A stretch of 64,000 bases of DNA, from positions 558,001 to 622,000 of the forward strand of contig WION01000013.1 in assembly GCA_015039365.1 (NCBI GenBank), given 5' to 3'. The stretch comes from Amanita rubescens. Taxonomy: Eukaryota; Basidiomycota; Agaricomycetes; Agaricales; Amanitaceae. How positions within the stretch are numbered: position 1 is the stretch's first letter; every line of letters begins with the position of its first letter. The notes under the pieces were generated by a model. It was not told the origin of the DNA, did not search any database, and was given only the letters and a program-made list of their open reading frames with translations. A program made the translations under genes and the position numbers. Positions 24,562 through 34,734 of the stretch are shown one piece after another.

Positions 24562-26769
24562 ATGGGTCCCATCGCAACAGTCCTCAACAGTCTTCTTTTC
24601 GATTTCAAACACCACGCTCTTATCTTTGTTACCCCACTCGCGCTAGTCATCGCCTTGCGCTTATTCCATACTCGCCGTAACAGAATCTACACGCCAAGGC
24701 TTGCAGGACCGTCGAGCAATAGCTTTTGGTCTTTTGGCGTTTCGAAAACCGTCCTCCATGCAGCCGATGACGGAACGCTTTTTGCAGAGTGGGGAAGGAA
24801 ATATGGAACCGTATACGAAATACCTTCCGGCTTGGGCACGAAGACACTGGTCCTCGGCGACCTGAAGGGACTCGCTCACTTGTTCACCCACGACACCACG
24901 ACATACACTAGGATTGGTACACCGTCCGTTCAAACCATTGTATAACTCTATCTTGTCATATGTTCTTCCTATGCTCACGAATACGTCTTAGCTCGGGGAG
25001 ACGGTGCTGGTTGTAGAAGGAGAGGCTCATAAGAGGTATATTTCTTTTGTAGGTTTACGCCGCTGTCTCTCCAATGGGTTCTTCTGGCAGACAACGTAGG
25101 GCGATGTCCTCTGGCCTTTCAGTGTCCGCGATTAGGAACCTTTTTCCTGTGTTTCTCGAATCTACGGAGAAGGTGTGAAAAAACGGTCCTCCTACCATTT
25201 CACAGGAGAATGATTCCCCCTTAGCTTGCGTGCGCCTGGGAAGCTCTTTTAGAGTCCAATCCAAGCGGCGGTTCCGTTGGGTCTATAACTACAGACATAC
25301 AGGATTGGTAGGTTGTTCCAGAACTTTTCTTGCATTGTTTATTAACTTTACCTAAACAAGGATGAATCGTGTCGCGTACGTATATCCTCCTCCTCCAGAT
25401 CTCAATTCTAACGAAGAATTGGGTAGACTTGACAGCATAGGAAGGGGTTGCTTTTCGTACGACTTTGATTCGTTGACTGGTAGTATCCCTCCAGTTATGA
25501 AGGCCTTGGATTCTTTTCATTCCCTTCGGCGGACGTTTTTCTACATGCTTTGGTCCATTATCAATCCATTCTTTCCAAGGTTGGCCATGAAGATTCACAG
25601 AGAGTACTCGGATGCGCTCGAGTTCTTCGCTGAGAGTTTGAGAGAAATTGCAAGGAACCTGTTAGCGAGGGAACAAGGCGAAGCTTCGGGTATAGGGGAT
25701 AAGTCCGGGACGGCTTCCCATGTGCAAATGTCATTTAAAGAAATGCAAAGCAGAGTATGTTCTATTTTCACTCCGTGATGATTGTTGGACCAACTTATGG
25801 TGTAGGTGGTACGAAGGTTCTTCCATGGATTGTCTCAAAACTGACCCAAAGCTTAGACAGTGTATATACTTGGTGGATATGACACAATTGCTGGTACGCG
25901 ATGACCTAGGGTAATGAGAGTTAGATGCTCACCTTCATTCAATCTTATAACTCCAGCCACGCTGACGGTCCGTCGTTCATTTTGTTGACACTCCACACTG
26001 CGGGCTAATGATATAATCGCACTGAAGTGGGCTCTCATCGAGCTTTCTCGCAACCCCGATATTCAAAATACGCTGCGTAATGAGTTACAGGAACACATTC
26101 CGACCTCGGAAGGATTGACCTACGATAAACTGATGAATGGTTTGCCATATCTCGACGCCCTCGTGAGCGAGACTTTAAGGTTGCACTTATCTGTCGATTT
26201 GAAACGTCAGGTACGTTTTTCTAAGTTGGACCGTACTTCTGTCTTTTACAATAATTAGGTAAATGAAGATGATACAATTCCACTTGGTCAACCTATTGTT
26301 ACGCCATCCGGAGCTCTCATCGACAGTCTCCCTGTGGCTAAAGGGACTATCATTCGTATGCCTATCGCTGCGCTAAACCGGTCGGAAGCCTTGTGGGGTC
26401 CAGACGCTACAACATTCGATCCTACCCGGTGGCTTGAGAAACGCGGTGAAGCTCACAAGAGGAGGGAAGAAATCCCTGGTTACCCACACCTACTCACGTT
26501 TGGTTATGGCCCGAGGGTGTGCATAGGGAAGGCGTTTGCGTTAGCGGAAATCAAGGTGTGTTCTCTTCGACAATGCGTTCGTTCAAGAATCTGCTACTGA
26601 ATTTTTTGTATTGCAGGCTGTGCTTTCGGTTCTTGTTCTCAAGTTTCAGTTCGAATTTCCAGGTGGACCAGACACCAAACTCGGTAGGTGCATAGGTGTG
26701 CGCCCAAAGGATGATGGAGAGGAATGTGCAAAACTTACGCTAGCCATCCGTAAAGTTGTGGATGGTTGA
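24562..26769 (+). CDS. Cytochrome P450 monooxygenase
   Basis: This is a microsomal heme monooxygenase. The start ATG 24562 opens an N-terminal membrane anchor (HALIFVTPLALVIALRLF) followed by a proline-containing hinge. Joined exons give EGEAHKR/QRRAMSSGLS (C-helix region) and VAL/DSIGRGCFSYDFDSL. The I-helix oxygen-binding motif is GGYDT in GGYDTIAATLTWALIEL after removal of two introns near 25900-26030. The K-helix ExxR motif is SETLRLH (near 26170), the PERF-like motif is FDPTRW, and the heme-binding loop is FGYGPRVCIG with the cysteine ligand. The last exon ends with TLAIRKVVDG at TGA 26767. All hallmark residues are intact, and the family resembles the CYP5037/CYP5150-like P450s common in Agaricomycetes; I cannot name the subfamily. 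The neighbours suggest tailoring of a small molecule or peptide. Confidence 0.92.
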
Positions 26770-27076
26770 TGTTCTCGGCCAAGAGGGATAAATGGGGCAG
26801 GTCCAAGGACGAGATTTAGGATCTGATGTAAATAGCAGCAATACTAGTGTAACGCAGTCAAGTGTCGGCTATTACCAACGGGCGACTTGGCAAGCTTGCG
26901 CAAGCATTTCGGTCCACCAACGCTTGTCGAGATCATGTGCAGTTGCTCGTCGCGTCTGTCTTACTGAAGTTACTGTACAGCTAACCGCCTAACAGCGATT
27001 GCTGACAAGGTACAATATACATACTTGCCTACGCCCTTTCCTCTTTCCTCCACTATCAACTTACTGTGCGTCTAGC
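26770..27076. other. 3' flank of the P450
   Basis: I see no gene here. From about 27020 there is a CT-rich tract resembling a fungal transcript leader, running into the ATG at 27110 (see findings). Confidence 0.35.
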
Positions 27077-27870
27077 TCAAAACCCAAAGCAACAACTTTC
27101 ACTCCAACCATGCCTAGACTCGATTATGTATTCCTGCGAGTAAATGACCGTCTTCCGAGTCATTGCAGCAAGCAGTGCATGATGTTTTCTTGCCATGCAT
27201 AGATGCCCGATAAACTGCCGGTTCAGCGAAATGGCCGGCGATCTGCGAAGCAAGGCCAAGGCTCCTAATGACGTTGAGTAAGTAGCTTTGAATATTTCCC
27301 AAGATGACAAGAAATTCATGCTCCCCAAGGAGTTCACCTAAGCACCACTCGCCCCGTGCCTGATATGCTCGCAATGCCTCCAGGGGTTCGTGAGATATTT
27401 ACAGAACCTGTGGTACAATTCTTTTTTAAAAAGTGACACATAATTCTGGATAATGAACGGGAGTGGATCATCTGTAATGTCAGAGCCCAGGAATGCATCA
27501 TACTTGAAAGCATTGCCAGTTGGCGGCGAGGACAATTGTTGGAAACAAGACATCGATGTCGCAGAAGTGCCCGCAACCCATAGTAAACGTGAAGAACGTA
27601 AACTTCATTCTCCGCCAGAAGAATTCAGGTCTCATGTGCCTTGAAGAACCTCAGTAATCCCATGTCTCGATTTTGCGCATTAAATGTAAGATCCATCCAT
27701 CCATATCAATCGCGGGGCGCTGAGTACTCCTGCTTCTTGTTGACGAGACAAACTTTGCGAGACCATGCAAGGCCACTTTCTAGGTTCATACAGTGCAATC
27801 TCCGATGGGGCAGCTACAACGTTCCAACCACTCTAGGCAATCGGATTGCTACTCCGGGAAGCGGTGTTCA
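27077..27870 (-). other. Unrecognised coding-like region, possibly decayed
   Basis: Protein-like minus-strand blocks occur in order. One contains WPCMVSQSLSRQQEAG (27.75-27.85 kb). A long helical one contains PLPFIIQNYVSLFKKELYHR (27.4-27.55 kb). One contains GELLGEHEFLVILGNIQSYL (27.2-27.37 kb). The second and third probably join through a short intron near 27360. Stops between the first and second blocks could not be bridged convincingly. I do not recognise the family. Confidence 0.3.
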
Positions 27871-28254
27871 TTAACCTTTTTGTTGGTGTCTATATGCAAG
27901 ACGTTCGGCAAGTTGACAAGAACGATCGAGGACGCAAAAAAACCAGCACGAGCGTTTACTGCCTATTTTGCCAATGCATCAACCTTTACTTGGCGATAGT
28001 ACGAAACGAGGTGTACTTCATATGAAATTCACGATCCGATAGAAAGAGTCTTTGGACATTGCTATGATGACCTATTTTTTTATGTATCGGTTCGGTAGTC
28101 GTGATATGATAGGTAGCTTTCTGCTGTTCTCGACCAATACTTTACATCACTCATGAGCATTGCATTCCAAGGAAACGGAGCGTATGCTTCGGTCTTAGGT
28201 TGAAAAGGGGGGCTTGATTTCGCGGTATGTGGTAACTTGAGCGCTTGGCCAACC

Positions 28255-28410
28255 GTCAGTTAGATTCGGAATCCATCCAGGACCTCGATCACAACGCAGA
28301 AAGGCCCAAATCCGGGCGGAGAGGCCGATCCAAACTTCCTTTCTTCGCCCGACTCCCTCATGACAGCTGCGGCTTCATACTCTCCATGTAGCGCTTCAAG
28401 TTCTAGCAAA
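28255..28410 (-). other. Short coding-like 3' fragment
   Basis: A minus-strand frame contains LLELEALHGEYEAAAVM and GFGPFCVVIEVLDGFRI and then a stop codon. It reads like the end of a protein, but no upstream exon is visible before the repeat at 28.5 kb. Confidence 0.22.
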
Positions 28411-28504
28411 GAGAAACGAGCCAAATAACACGCTTCAATGGATACAAAAAATATATTATGATATCATTTCTGATAGGTACATGTCAGCGCAGCTGAACAG
28501 ACAA

Positions 28505-28534
28505 ACAAGCGCCGGCGTAGGCCGACGCTTATCT
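28505..28534 (+). repeat. Dispersed GC-rich motif, copy 2
   Basis: It contains GCCGGCG and GCCGACGCTTATCT as in the copies at 19203-19243 (inverted) and 30971-31010, but lacks the AGGTCGCA block. Confidence 0.5.
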
Positions 28535-29269
28535 CTAAAATAATTTTATATGTATGTTGCTATGCACTCTACGCGGACGCTAGTGTATTGTGTGATTAAG
28601 GTGTCAAAAACGGGCAGCACGGTCTTCAGGATCGCGCAGTTAAAATAGTCAGGTCTAGACCCTTATGATTACCCACTAAGGCCGAATTGCTTAGCCCAGG
28701 GTTCCAACGATGACACGGGGATAGGAATGCTCCCACTTCGTAAATGACTCGTTCATATTGATATGAGGGTGGAGCCACCGTGTCACCGTATGCAGCCTAT
28801 GATAGCTGATTCCGAGTGTTTTAATATTTATAAGTATCACTTACGGATTCTTTTACTATGACTGGTTGTAGGTTTTTTCCCTGCTCTCCTTGTAGTATAC
28901 GTTGCGAATACACTCTGCCATTTGTGGCATTTCAAGAAAAAAGAAATTGATATGAACGCGCGCGCAGCGCGCTTGGGACCGGATTCCTCAACGGGTACCT
29001 GATTCCTGTACACTCCATAGGTCTGGTAGAGTGTATGTTTGTTTTGAGTTACGTACTTCCACACCTCGGAGTTAACCGAATTGACATACTGATTGCAATG
29101 TGTAGTTTCTGGGTCTTGTGCCTTTGAAATTGAATTGAAATCGCGTAACGGTCCCCGAGCCGGAGTCGCACGAGTGACGACAAGTTCGAATTATGCTGCG
29201 TGAAAGTTGAAGATCACATTTGCTCGGTATACTCTTCACTATTGCTTCGAGCACTGCACTAGCAGCGGT
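28535..29269. other. Gene-poor interval
   Basis: Nothing recognisable is present. Short open frames on the minus strand (28837-29064 and 29072-29296) show no family resemblance. Confidence 0.4.
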
Positions 29270-30867
29270 GATGCGACCATGGCACATGCAATGCATGTTC
29301 CTGTTTCACCTCGCACGTGAAGTTGCTCTGCGGAGATTTCCGATTCGGAAACACCCGGTGGAAAGAGCTCAACCTCATATGTCTAGTGTGCCAGACGCGT
29401 GACATGTCATTGTGCTCCATTAGTCTTTCAATTCTTGAAACTCGGGGATCTGCATCCGTCCCCCATCATGAATTCACTAGTCAGTTTCGTCCCTGTGGCT
29501 GCCCCTCAAGATAAATTCGCGCTGAACAACTCTACCTCAGTAGTTCCGTAATCATGGACGCATGGGCACATCCTAAGTGCGTTGCTGCACTGTTTCTTAC
29601 TTCCTTTTTTTCGGGTTGACCAGTGTTAACAGCCTAATTCGTACACCAGAACTGGCTCTTGCCTTGGTCAGTACGCTGCCCTTTAAATTTTACGGCCTAT
29701 GAACGCAACTTTGTTACAGGTAATTGGCAATGTGATCAGTTTTTGTCTTTTTGGTGCATTAACTGTGCAACTCTGTACGTCTCCTCCGACATATACGGGA
29801 TGAATAACGGTTGACAGTTTTGCACAGATATGTATTACATCATCTTCATTAATGACTCGAAGAAATTGAAAGCGACCATATATGCCATCTACTTCATAGA
29901 GATGGTCTACACGGCTATGCTTGCATACGACCTAGTAGATCTGGTGCTCAATCCCAATTATAATGCTTGCTTTGCAACTTTAATAGTACCGATATGCGGA
30001 GGGCTGCGTGCGCTACCATCTACTTCGAACCCTACTATGCAACTGACACATCTGAAGAGGCTTTACTGACGCAAGCTGTGTATGCGCATCGCATACGGAT
30101 TATTGGCCAAATAAAATTCATACCACTATGCTTAGTTGTGGTACGCAAAACCAAAAAGGACATCTTTCCAATGACTTATCCGCCATGTAGCTGATCGCAG
30201 TAGAACTTATTGTCTCTGCAGTGTTCATGTCGATTGGCATATCATTTTACCTTGTTGCATTGGCACGTCGTTCAGATATAAACAATATTTGCTGTCTAAC
30301 GTTCCACTCGTAGCTATGGGCTGTATGCTGCCTCTGCGCCGACCTAACGATCGCAATTTTCATGGTATGGACTGTAAGTCTGCAGAATAATGATGCTCGA
30401 TGTAGATCTCACAATTGAATTCAGCTCACCAAGGATAAGATATACTCCCGAGAGTTACGGCGGAGAATAACACGCTTGTTGTATCTGTTCGTGGGCTGCG
30501 GCTTCCTCACTGGTATGGTTCCCGTAGCATTCTTTGAGGACAAATTCCAACAGCACGAATAGTTGCAGTGAACATTGTTCTCGTGGTCGCGTCGAGACTG
30601 AGTTCCGCTTCCCTTACTCTTTCCTGCGGGATCGTCTTATCAAAAATCTATGCGAATTCGATGATGGTTATCGTCAACAGCCGTCCTCCTCCAGAAGCAT
30701 CATCTCGTGGTGAAATAGCTACCTTGCAAATCGATACCCTCCGCTTCAACGGATCCCTTTCGGTAGGGCCGACGGCGACGACGACTACTACAAAGAGCGA
30801 TGAAGAACGGCAAGAACAACAGCTTAAAACAGACGTAAGAGGTGAAGCACCTGGAGAGCGTGCTTGA
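29270..30867 (+). repeat. Left arm of older inverted duplication (partner 31919-33640)
   Basis: The two DUF6534 genes and about 280-380 bp upstream of each are related in inverted orientation. Examples outside the genes are ATGTTCCTGTTTCA against TTCCTGTTTCA, GAGATTTCCGA followed by CGGAAACA in both, and CATCATGAATTCACT in both. Divergence is clearly greater than in the P-loop gene pair. Confidence 0.7.
29554..30867 (+). CDS. DUF6534-family multi-span membrane protein (copy A)
   Basis: DUF6534 proteins are seven-span-like membrane proteins expanded in Agaricomycetes, of unknown function. Exon joining by comparison with copy B gives MDAWAHP/NVNSLIRTPELALAL, then VIGNVISFCLFGALTVQLC, then TYMYYIIFINDSKKLK with helix YAIYFIEMVYTAMLAYDL. 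The 49-bp intron after CGGL leads to QALLTQAVYAHRIRII. Later helices include VELIVSAVFMSIGISFYLVA and LWAVCCLCADLTIAIFMVW. The hallmark C-terminal helix SCGIVLSKIYANSMMVIVNS ends the membrane part and is followed by a Thr-rich tail. The last open exon is 30568-30867. The gene converges on copy B. Splice sites around 30230-30560 are approximate, so I cannot exclude minor damage. Confidence 0.72.
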
Positions 30868-30970
30868 GGCTAGGGTTTGTGCATAATAGCATCTATCCTA
30901 TAGGCTTGCCACTAAGGCCGTATTGAGAAAGTCATGCATCGCATACTTAATTAAGGTTGTTAAGGTTACA

Positions 30971-31010
30971 AGCAAGCAAGGTCGCAGCCGGCGCAAGCCG
31001 ACGCTTATCT
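30971..31010 (+). repeat. Dispersed GC-rich motif, copy 3
   Basis: It reads AGCAAGCAAGGTCGCAGCCG followed by GCGCAAGCCGACGCTTATCT. It is the best-preserved copy of the motif also found at 19203-19243 and 28505-28534. Confidence 0.6.
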
Positions 31011-31114
31011 ATATTTCTTTTTGTGCACGAAAAGTAATGTGTACCATAGATAGTATAAAAATATTTCCTACATAATCTATAAAGAAGGGAACGATGCCCT
31101 GAGAAAGGTACCCG

Positions 31115-31530
31115 CTGACAAATTCTGACTAAGGCTGACTAAAATGACTAAGAGCTGACAAATAATTTACGTAATCATTACTTAAGCACATTCTCTGATC
31201 TGCGTGATCCAGTCTGATCTCTGCTTGCCCTCCTCTTTCCGTCCCTCCTCCACCTTATAAAAATCTGAAAAATCTATGTAAAATACTAGATGCATACTCT
31301 GACGCCCTCATGTGATATTGGGACAGTAATTGCATATATTTGTGCGCTTTATCTATCTTAATCCTGACATAAGCCTGACATAATAATTCATGTAAACATT
31401 ACTTAAGCACATTTCGTGTGATCCCTTGCTTGCCCTCCTCTTTCCCTCCCTCCCTCCACCAAATAATAATAATAAAAATCAGCAAAATCTATGTTAAATG
31501 CTAGATATCAATACAGTGCTTAAAACTAAA
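31115..31530. repeat. Imperfect tandem duplication, two units of ~170-190 bp
   Basis: Unit 1 (about 31115-31300) and unit 2 (about 31365-31530) share CATTACTTAAGCACATT, GCTTGCCCTCCTCTTTCC and AAATCTATGT followed by ATGCTAGAT-like sequence. They are separated by about 65 bp and diverged by indels in the pyrimidine-rich tract. Confidence 0.6.
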
Positions 31531-31704
31531 ACTAAAATCTCAAATATGTCCCCCACCTATCACATCTAAGCTATTCTGTCCCCACACCTCACACGGGAAC
31601 GTTGTGCATATAGCGCCCACACCCCGCAGCGCAGCGAAGGGGTGTAGTAACACAGTTCAACAACAGGCTAACAGAGCTAACATGCCCACACTTACTATCT
31701 GTCT

Positions 31705-31830
31705 AGGGGTGACCCTCAGCTGGCCGCAGGCCAGATGATTTATCAGTGAGGAGCCCCGCTAGGGGCGACCCTCAGCTGGCCGCAGGCCAGATGACTTATC
31801 GGTGAGGAGCCCCGACAGGGGCGACCCCCC
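31705..31830. repeat. Tandem 56-bp units with internal hairpin
   Basis: Two full 56-bp units (31705-31760 and 31761-31816) and a truncated third start with AGGGGYGACCCTCAGC. Each carries the perfect hairpin CTGGCC-GCA-GGCCAG. The array runs directly into two more perfect hairpins, CTGCCC-GAA-GGGCAG at 31831-31845 and CGAGGC-TTTA-GCCTCG at 31847-31862. There are no unique spacers, so it is not a CRISPR array. Confidence 0.85.
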
Positions 31831-31918
31831 CTGCCCGAAGGGCAGGCGAGGCTTTAGCCTCGTAAAATAAGGGAGGCCAAGTTCTGCGTTGCATAACTCT
31901 TCCCAGAAAATCCAAGTC

Positions 31919-33258
31919 TTAAGTCAGCTCTTCACGTGCTTCAGCAGTAACAGGCGTGTCTTTCGCATCCTGTTCTTGCCGTTCCTGATCGGTCGTCGCC
32001 GTCGTGGTCGTCGCCGTTGGTCCAACTACAAGAGATCCAAAACGCAGGGATTCGGAACCTATATGTGAGGTAGTCACTTGATTGGAAGTTAATTCTTCTT
32101 TTGGCGCAGCCCGGCTGTTGACGAGAACCATCATCGAATTTGCATAGATCTTTGATAAGACAATTCCGCAGGAAAGAGTGAGGTAATTGGAATACAATGA
32201 CCCAGCCACCGTAACAATATTTACCGCAACTATTCGTGCTGTTTGAAATTGTCCTCAGAGGAGAATGCTACTGGATCCATACCAGTGAGGATGCCGCAGC
32301 CGACGATCAGGTATAACAAGCGTGCTGCCCTCCGCTGTAACTCTTGAGAGTATATTTTATTCTTCTTGAGCTGCAATTAATTGTGATATTTAGATTGAGC
32401 ATCACTAATCTATATACTTACAGTCATTGCCATGATTGTTGCGGTCGTCAAGTCGGCGCAGAGGCAACAAGCAGCCCATATCTACGGACCAGAATGTTAG
32501 ACAGCAAGTGTTGTCAGATATTTAAACAACATGCCAATGCGACAAGGAAGAATGAAAATTGGTGCGATATTAATACTGCGGTAACAACAATTTCTATTGC
32601 AATCAGCTATGCGGCAGATAAGTCACTGGCAAGATGCCCCTTTTTGTTTTACTTACCGCAACTGAGAACAGTGGTATGGATTTCATTCGCGTAATGGTCC
32701 GTATGCAATATGCATACACTGCTTGTGTCAGTAACGCCACTTCAGACATGTGAGTCGCGTAATGGAATTCAAAGTGGAAGCAGCGCACCCAGCCCTCCGC
32801 ATACAGGAATCACCACATATACAAAGCCACCCTCGTAACTAGGATTGATTGTCAGGAATGTCAAGTGGTACGCGAGAACTGCGGTGTAGGCCGTCTCTGT
32901 TAAGTAGGTGGAGTATATGATCGCTTTCAGTGTCTTAGGATCATTAGCAAACGTGATGTGGTACATATCTGTGCAGAAATGTTATTAACCGTTATTTAAT
33001 CCGGATATAGAGACGGACACAGCTGTACAGTTAAAGCACCAAATAGGCAAAAACTGATCGCGTTGCCAATCACCTGTAACAATGTTGCGTGATTCACGGG
33101 TCATAAACGTTAACATGCGGTGCACTGACTAAAGCAAGGTCTAGTGCTCGTGTGCGGTCTAAGCTATTAACAACGGTCAACCCCTCAAAAAAAAAAAAAG
33201 GCTGAACCAGCGTGGCAGCGTACCTAGGGTGTGTCCACGCGTACGACAATGGGTTCAT
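31919..33258 (-). CDS. DUF6534-family multi-span membrane protein (copy B)
   Basis: Copy B is the inverted paralogue of the gene at 29554-30867. The start ATG 33258 gives MNPLSYAWTHP, spliced to SLDRTRALDLAL (the acceptor used in copy A is mutated here, and the next AG restores the frame). Then come VIGNAISFCLFGALTVQLC and TYMYHITFANDPKTLK, with helices YSTYLTETAYTAVLAYHL and a VVIPVCGGL segment. A 49-bp intron joins CGGL to VALLTQAVYAYCIRTI. The final exon (31919-32209) has the family helix LSCGIVLSKIYANSMMVLVNS and a Thr-rich tail ending AREELT. Function is unknown; the predicted location is a cellular membrane. Middle splice sites (about 32230-32600) are not fully resolved. Confidence 0.75.
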
Positions 33259-33640
33259 TACAGTAATGCTGACAGAAAGTGGTGAGTCTGAGCGAATATA
33301 TCTAGGATGGCAGCCGCACAGGGACGAAACTGAACAGTGAATTCATGATGGAGGGCGGACGGTGATCTAGTTTCAAGTGGAATTGAACTTAGACTAATCG
33401 AGCGCAATAGCTATGCTACGGATTTTGGACACTAGACATTTGAGGGATGTCGATGTCGAACTCATGGGGCAGCTTGCGATCTCATTGAGCGACGTGAGAA
33501 TTCTTTTTGTTACTAATACTGCGGAAAGTTATTGAGTGACATCGCGGGGGCGAGCGCCCTAGTAGCCGAGGCAACTCGCAATACAAATGCTGTTTCCGAG
33601 TCGGAAATCTCACTTTGAAACAGGAACAGGCCAGTAGTTA
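31919..33640 (-). repeat. Right arm of older inverted duplication (partner 29270-30867)
   Basis: It is related to 29270-30867 in inverted orientation over the DUF6534 gene and about 380 bp of upstream DNA. The two arms point toward each other around the hairpin-rich spacer. Confidence 0.7.
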
Positions 33641-34734
33641 GTCGCATCATCGCCCAGAGATTCTTTATGGGTTAAGGGACAGCCCTGTTCTGTCGGTGAC
33701 GGGCTAACGGGTGTTACCGACGCCGCAGTGGAGAAAATCTGCATAATGATGCAGGGAGGGGAAGGTGTTAGAAGAGACATCATGCTCGTCGAGAAGGACA
33801 GTGCAGAAAGGCTGATCAGTGAATGAAGGAATTGGATCGCGGAATAGACGCATCTGGTGAGGAGGCACTACTAGTAGCAGCCAGCATCGATAAAGCGATG
33901 GTGTCGAAACAACTAAGGCAGCCATCGTTACTATTACTATTAGTATCAGTGGGATCAAAATATCTTTTTCACGTCATCATTGGTCGAATGATGGTGTGAG
34001 CTCAGCGCAAGTATCGACATGACAAGATCTTAACCTCGTTTGTGTACATTCTGGCATGACATTGAACCTGTCGGGAAAAAAAGACGACGACAAGGCACTT
34101 GTTTCGCTTTAATACCATTCAGACAACACATGATAGGGGTGTCTTCTGTGCAGCCGTCATTTGAGGTAGCCCTGTGCGCGCCCGTTTCCTACTAGAGCTA
34201 TTAGGAACACCGTATTTGGAACCCGTGGAATCAAGAAATGAGATCAGCAGCCCACAGATCAAGGTTGGCAAAGCATCCAGAACGTCGATGTTGTCTTAGA
34301 TAAATAGTAAGCGAATGACTGGACAACGAACGGAAAAGAAGGAACCTGATTGTTGTCCAATGGAATTTAGATTAGTTGATCATCGATCATCAAAGATCAG
34401 GTACTGAGTGGCACCTATGGGTAAAGACGACTTTCAATGTGTCAAAGAACAAAAATCTCGTTGCAGCCTATTGGAATGGCAAGTTGCGGACGAGGACGAT
34501 ACCAAAGAGGATGCAAAAAAAAAGAGAGAAATAACAGCACAGAGTTATGGAAAGACCATTTTTTCGACTTTGTCGCAACAACCCAAATCTTTGAACGTAG
34601 ACGAATGGATTGCACTGTCCAGCCATTATGCGTTTCTATCGTTTGCTGTACCGTAAATGAAATAAATAAACAAATCAGACTGGCGAACGCAACAGTTACC
34701 ACATCCTTTAACTTCCTTCGAAGGACGAACATGG
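33641..34734. other. Intergenic DNA upstream of DUF6534 copy B and downstream of RFC1
   Basis: I find no supported gene. A minus-strand frame at 33704-33958 starts with a hydrophobic stretch (MIPLILIVIVTMAALVV) but has no other support. Confidence 0.4.

Larger units (their letters stand above)
30868..31918. other. Repeat-filled spacer between convergent DUF6534 genes
   Basis: This kilobase has no gene. It contains the GC-rich motif copy 3 (30971-31010), an imperfect tandem duplication (31115-31530), a run of 56-bp hairpin-bearing units (31705-31830) and further short perfect hairpins, each listed separately. Confidence 0.7.

Noticed and set aside
31705..31830. Regular repeats as a possible CRISPR array
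   Set aside because: Units are directly tandem with no unique spacers, and the genome is eukaryotic.
30867..33260. Whole inverted DUF6534 block as one transposon
   Set aside because: The arms are intron-containing genes with their own promoters and diverged ends; no transposase, terminal repeat or target-site duplication was seen.
33704..33958. Small minus-strand ORF with hydrophobic N-terminus
   Set aside because: No paralogue, no splice context and no motif; it could be chance, so it was not called as a gene.
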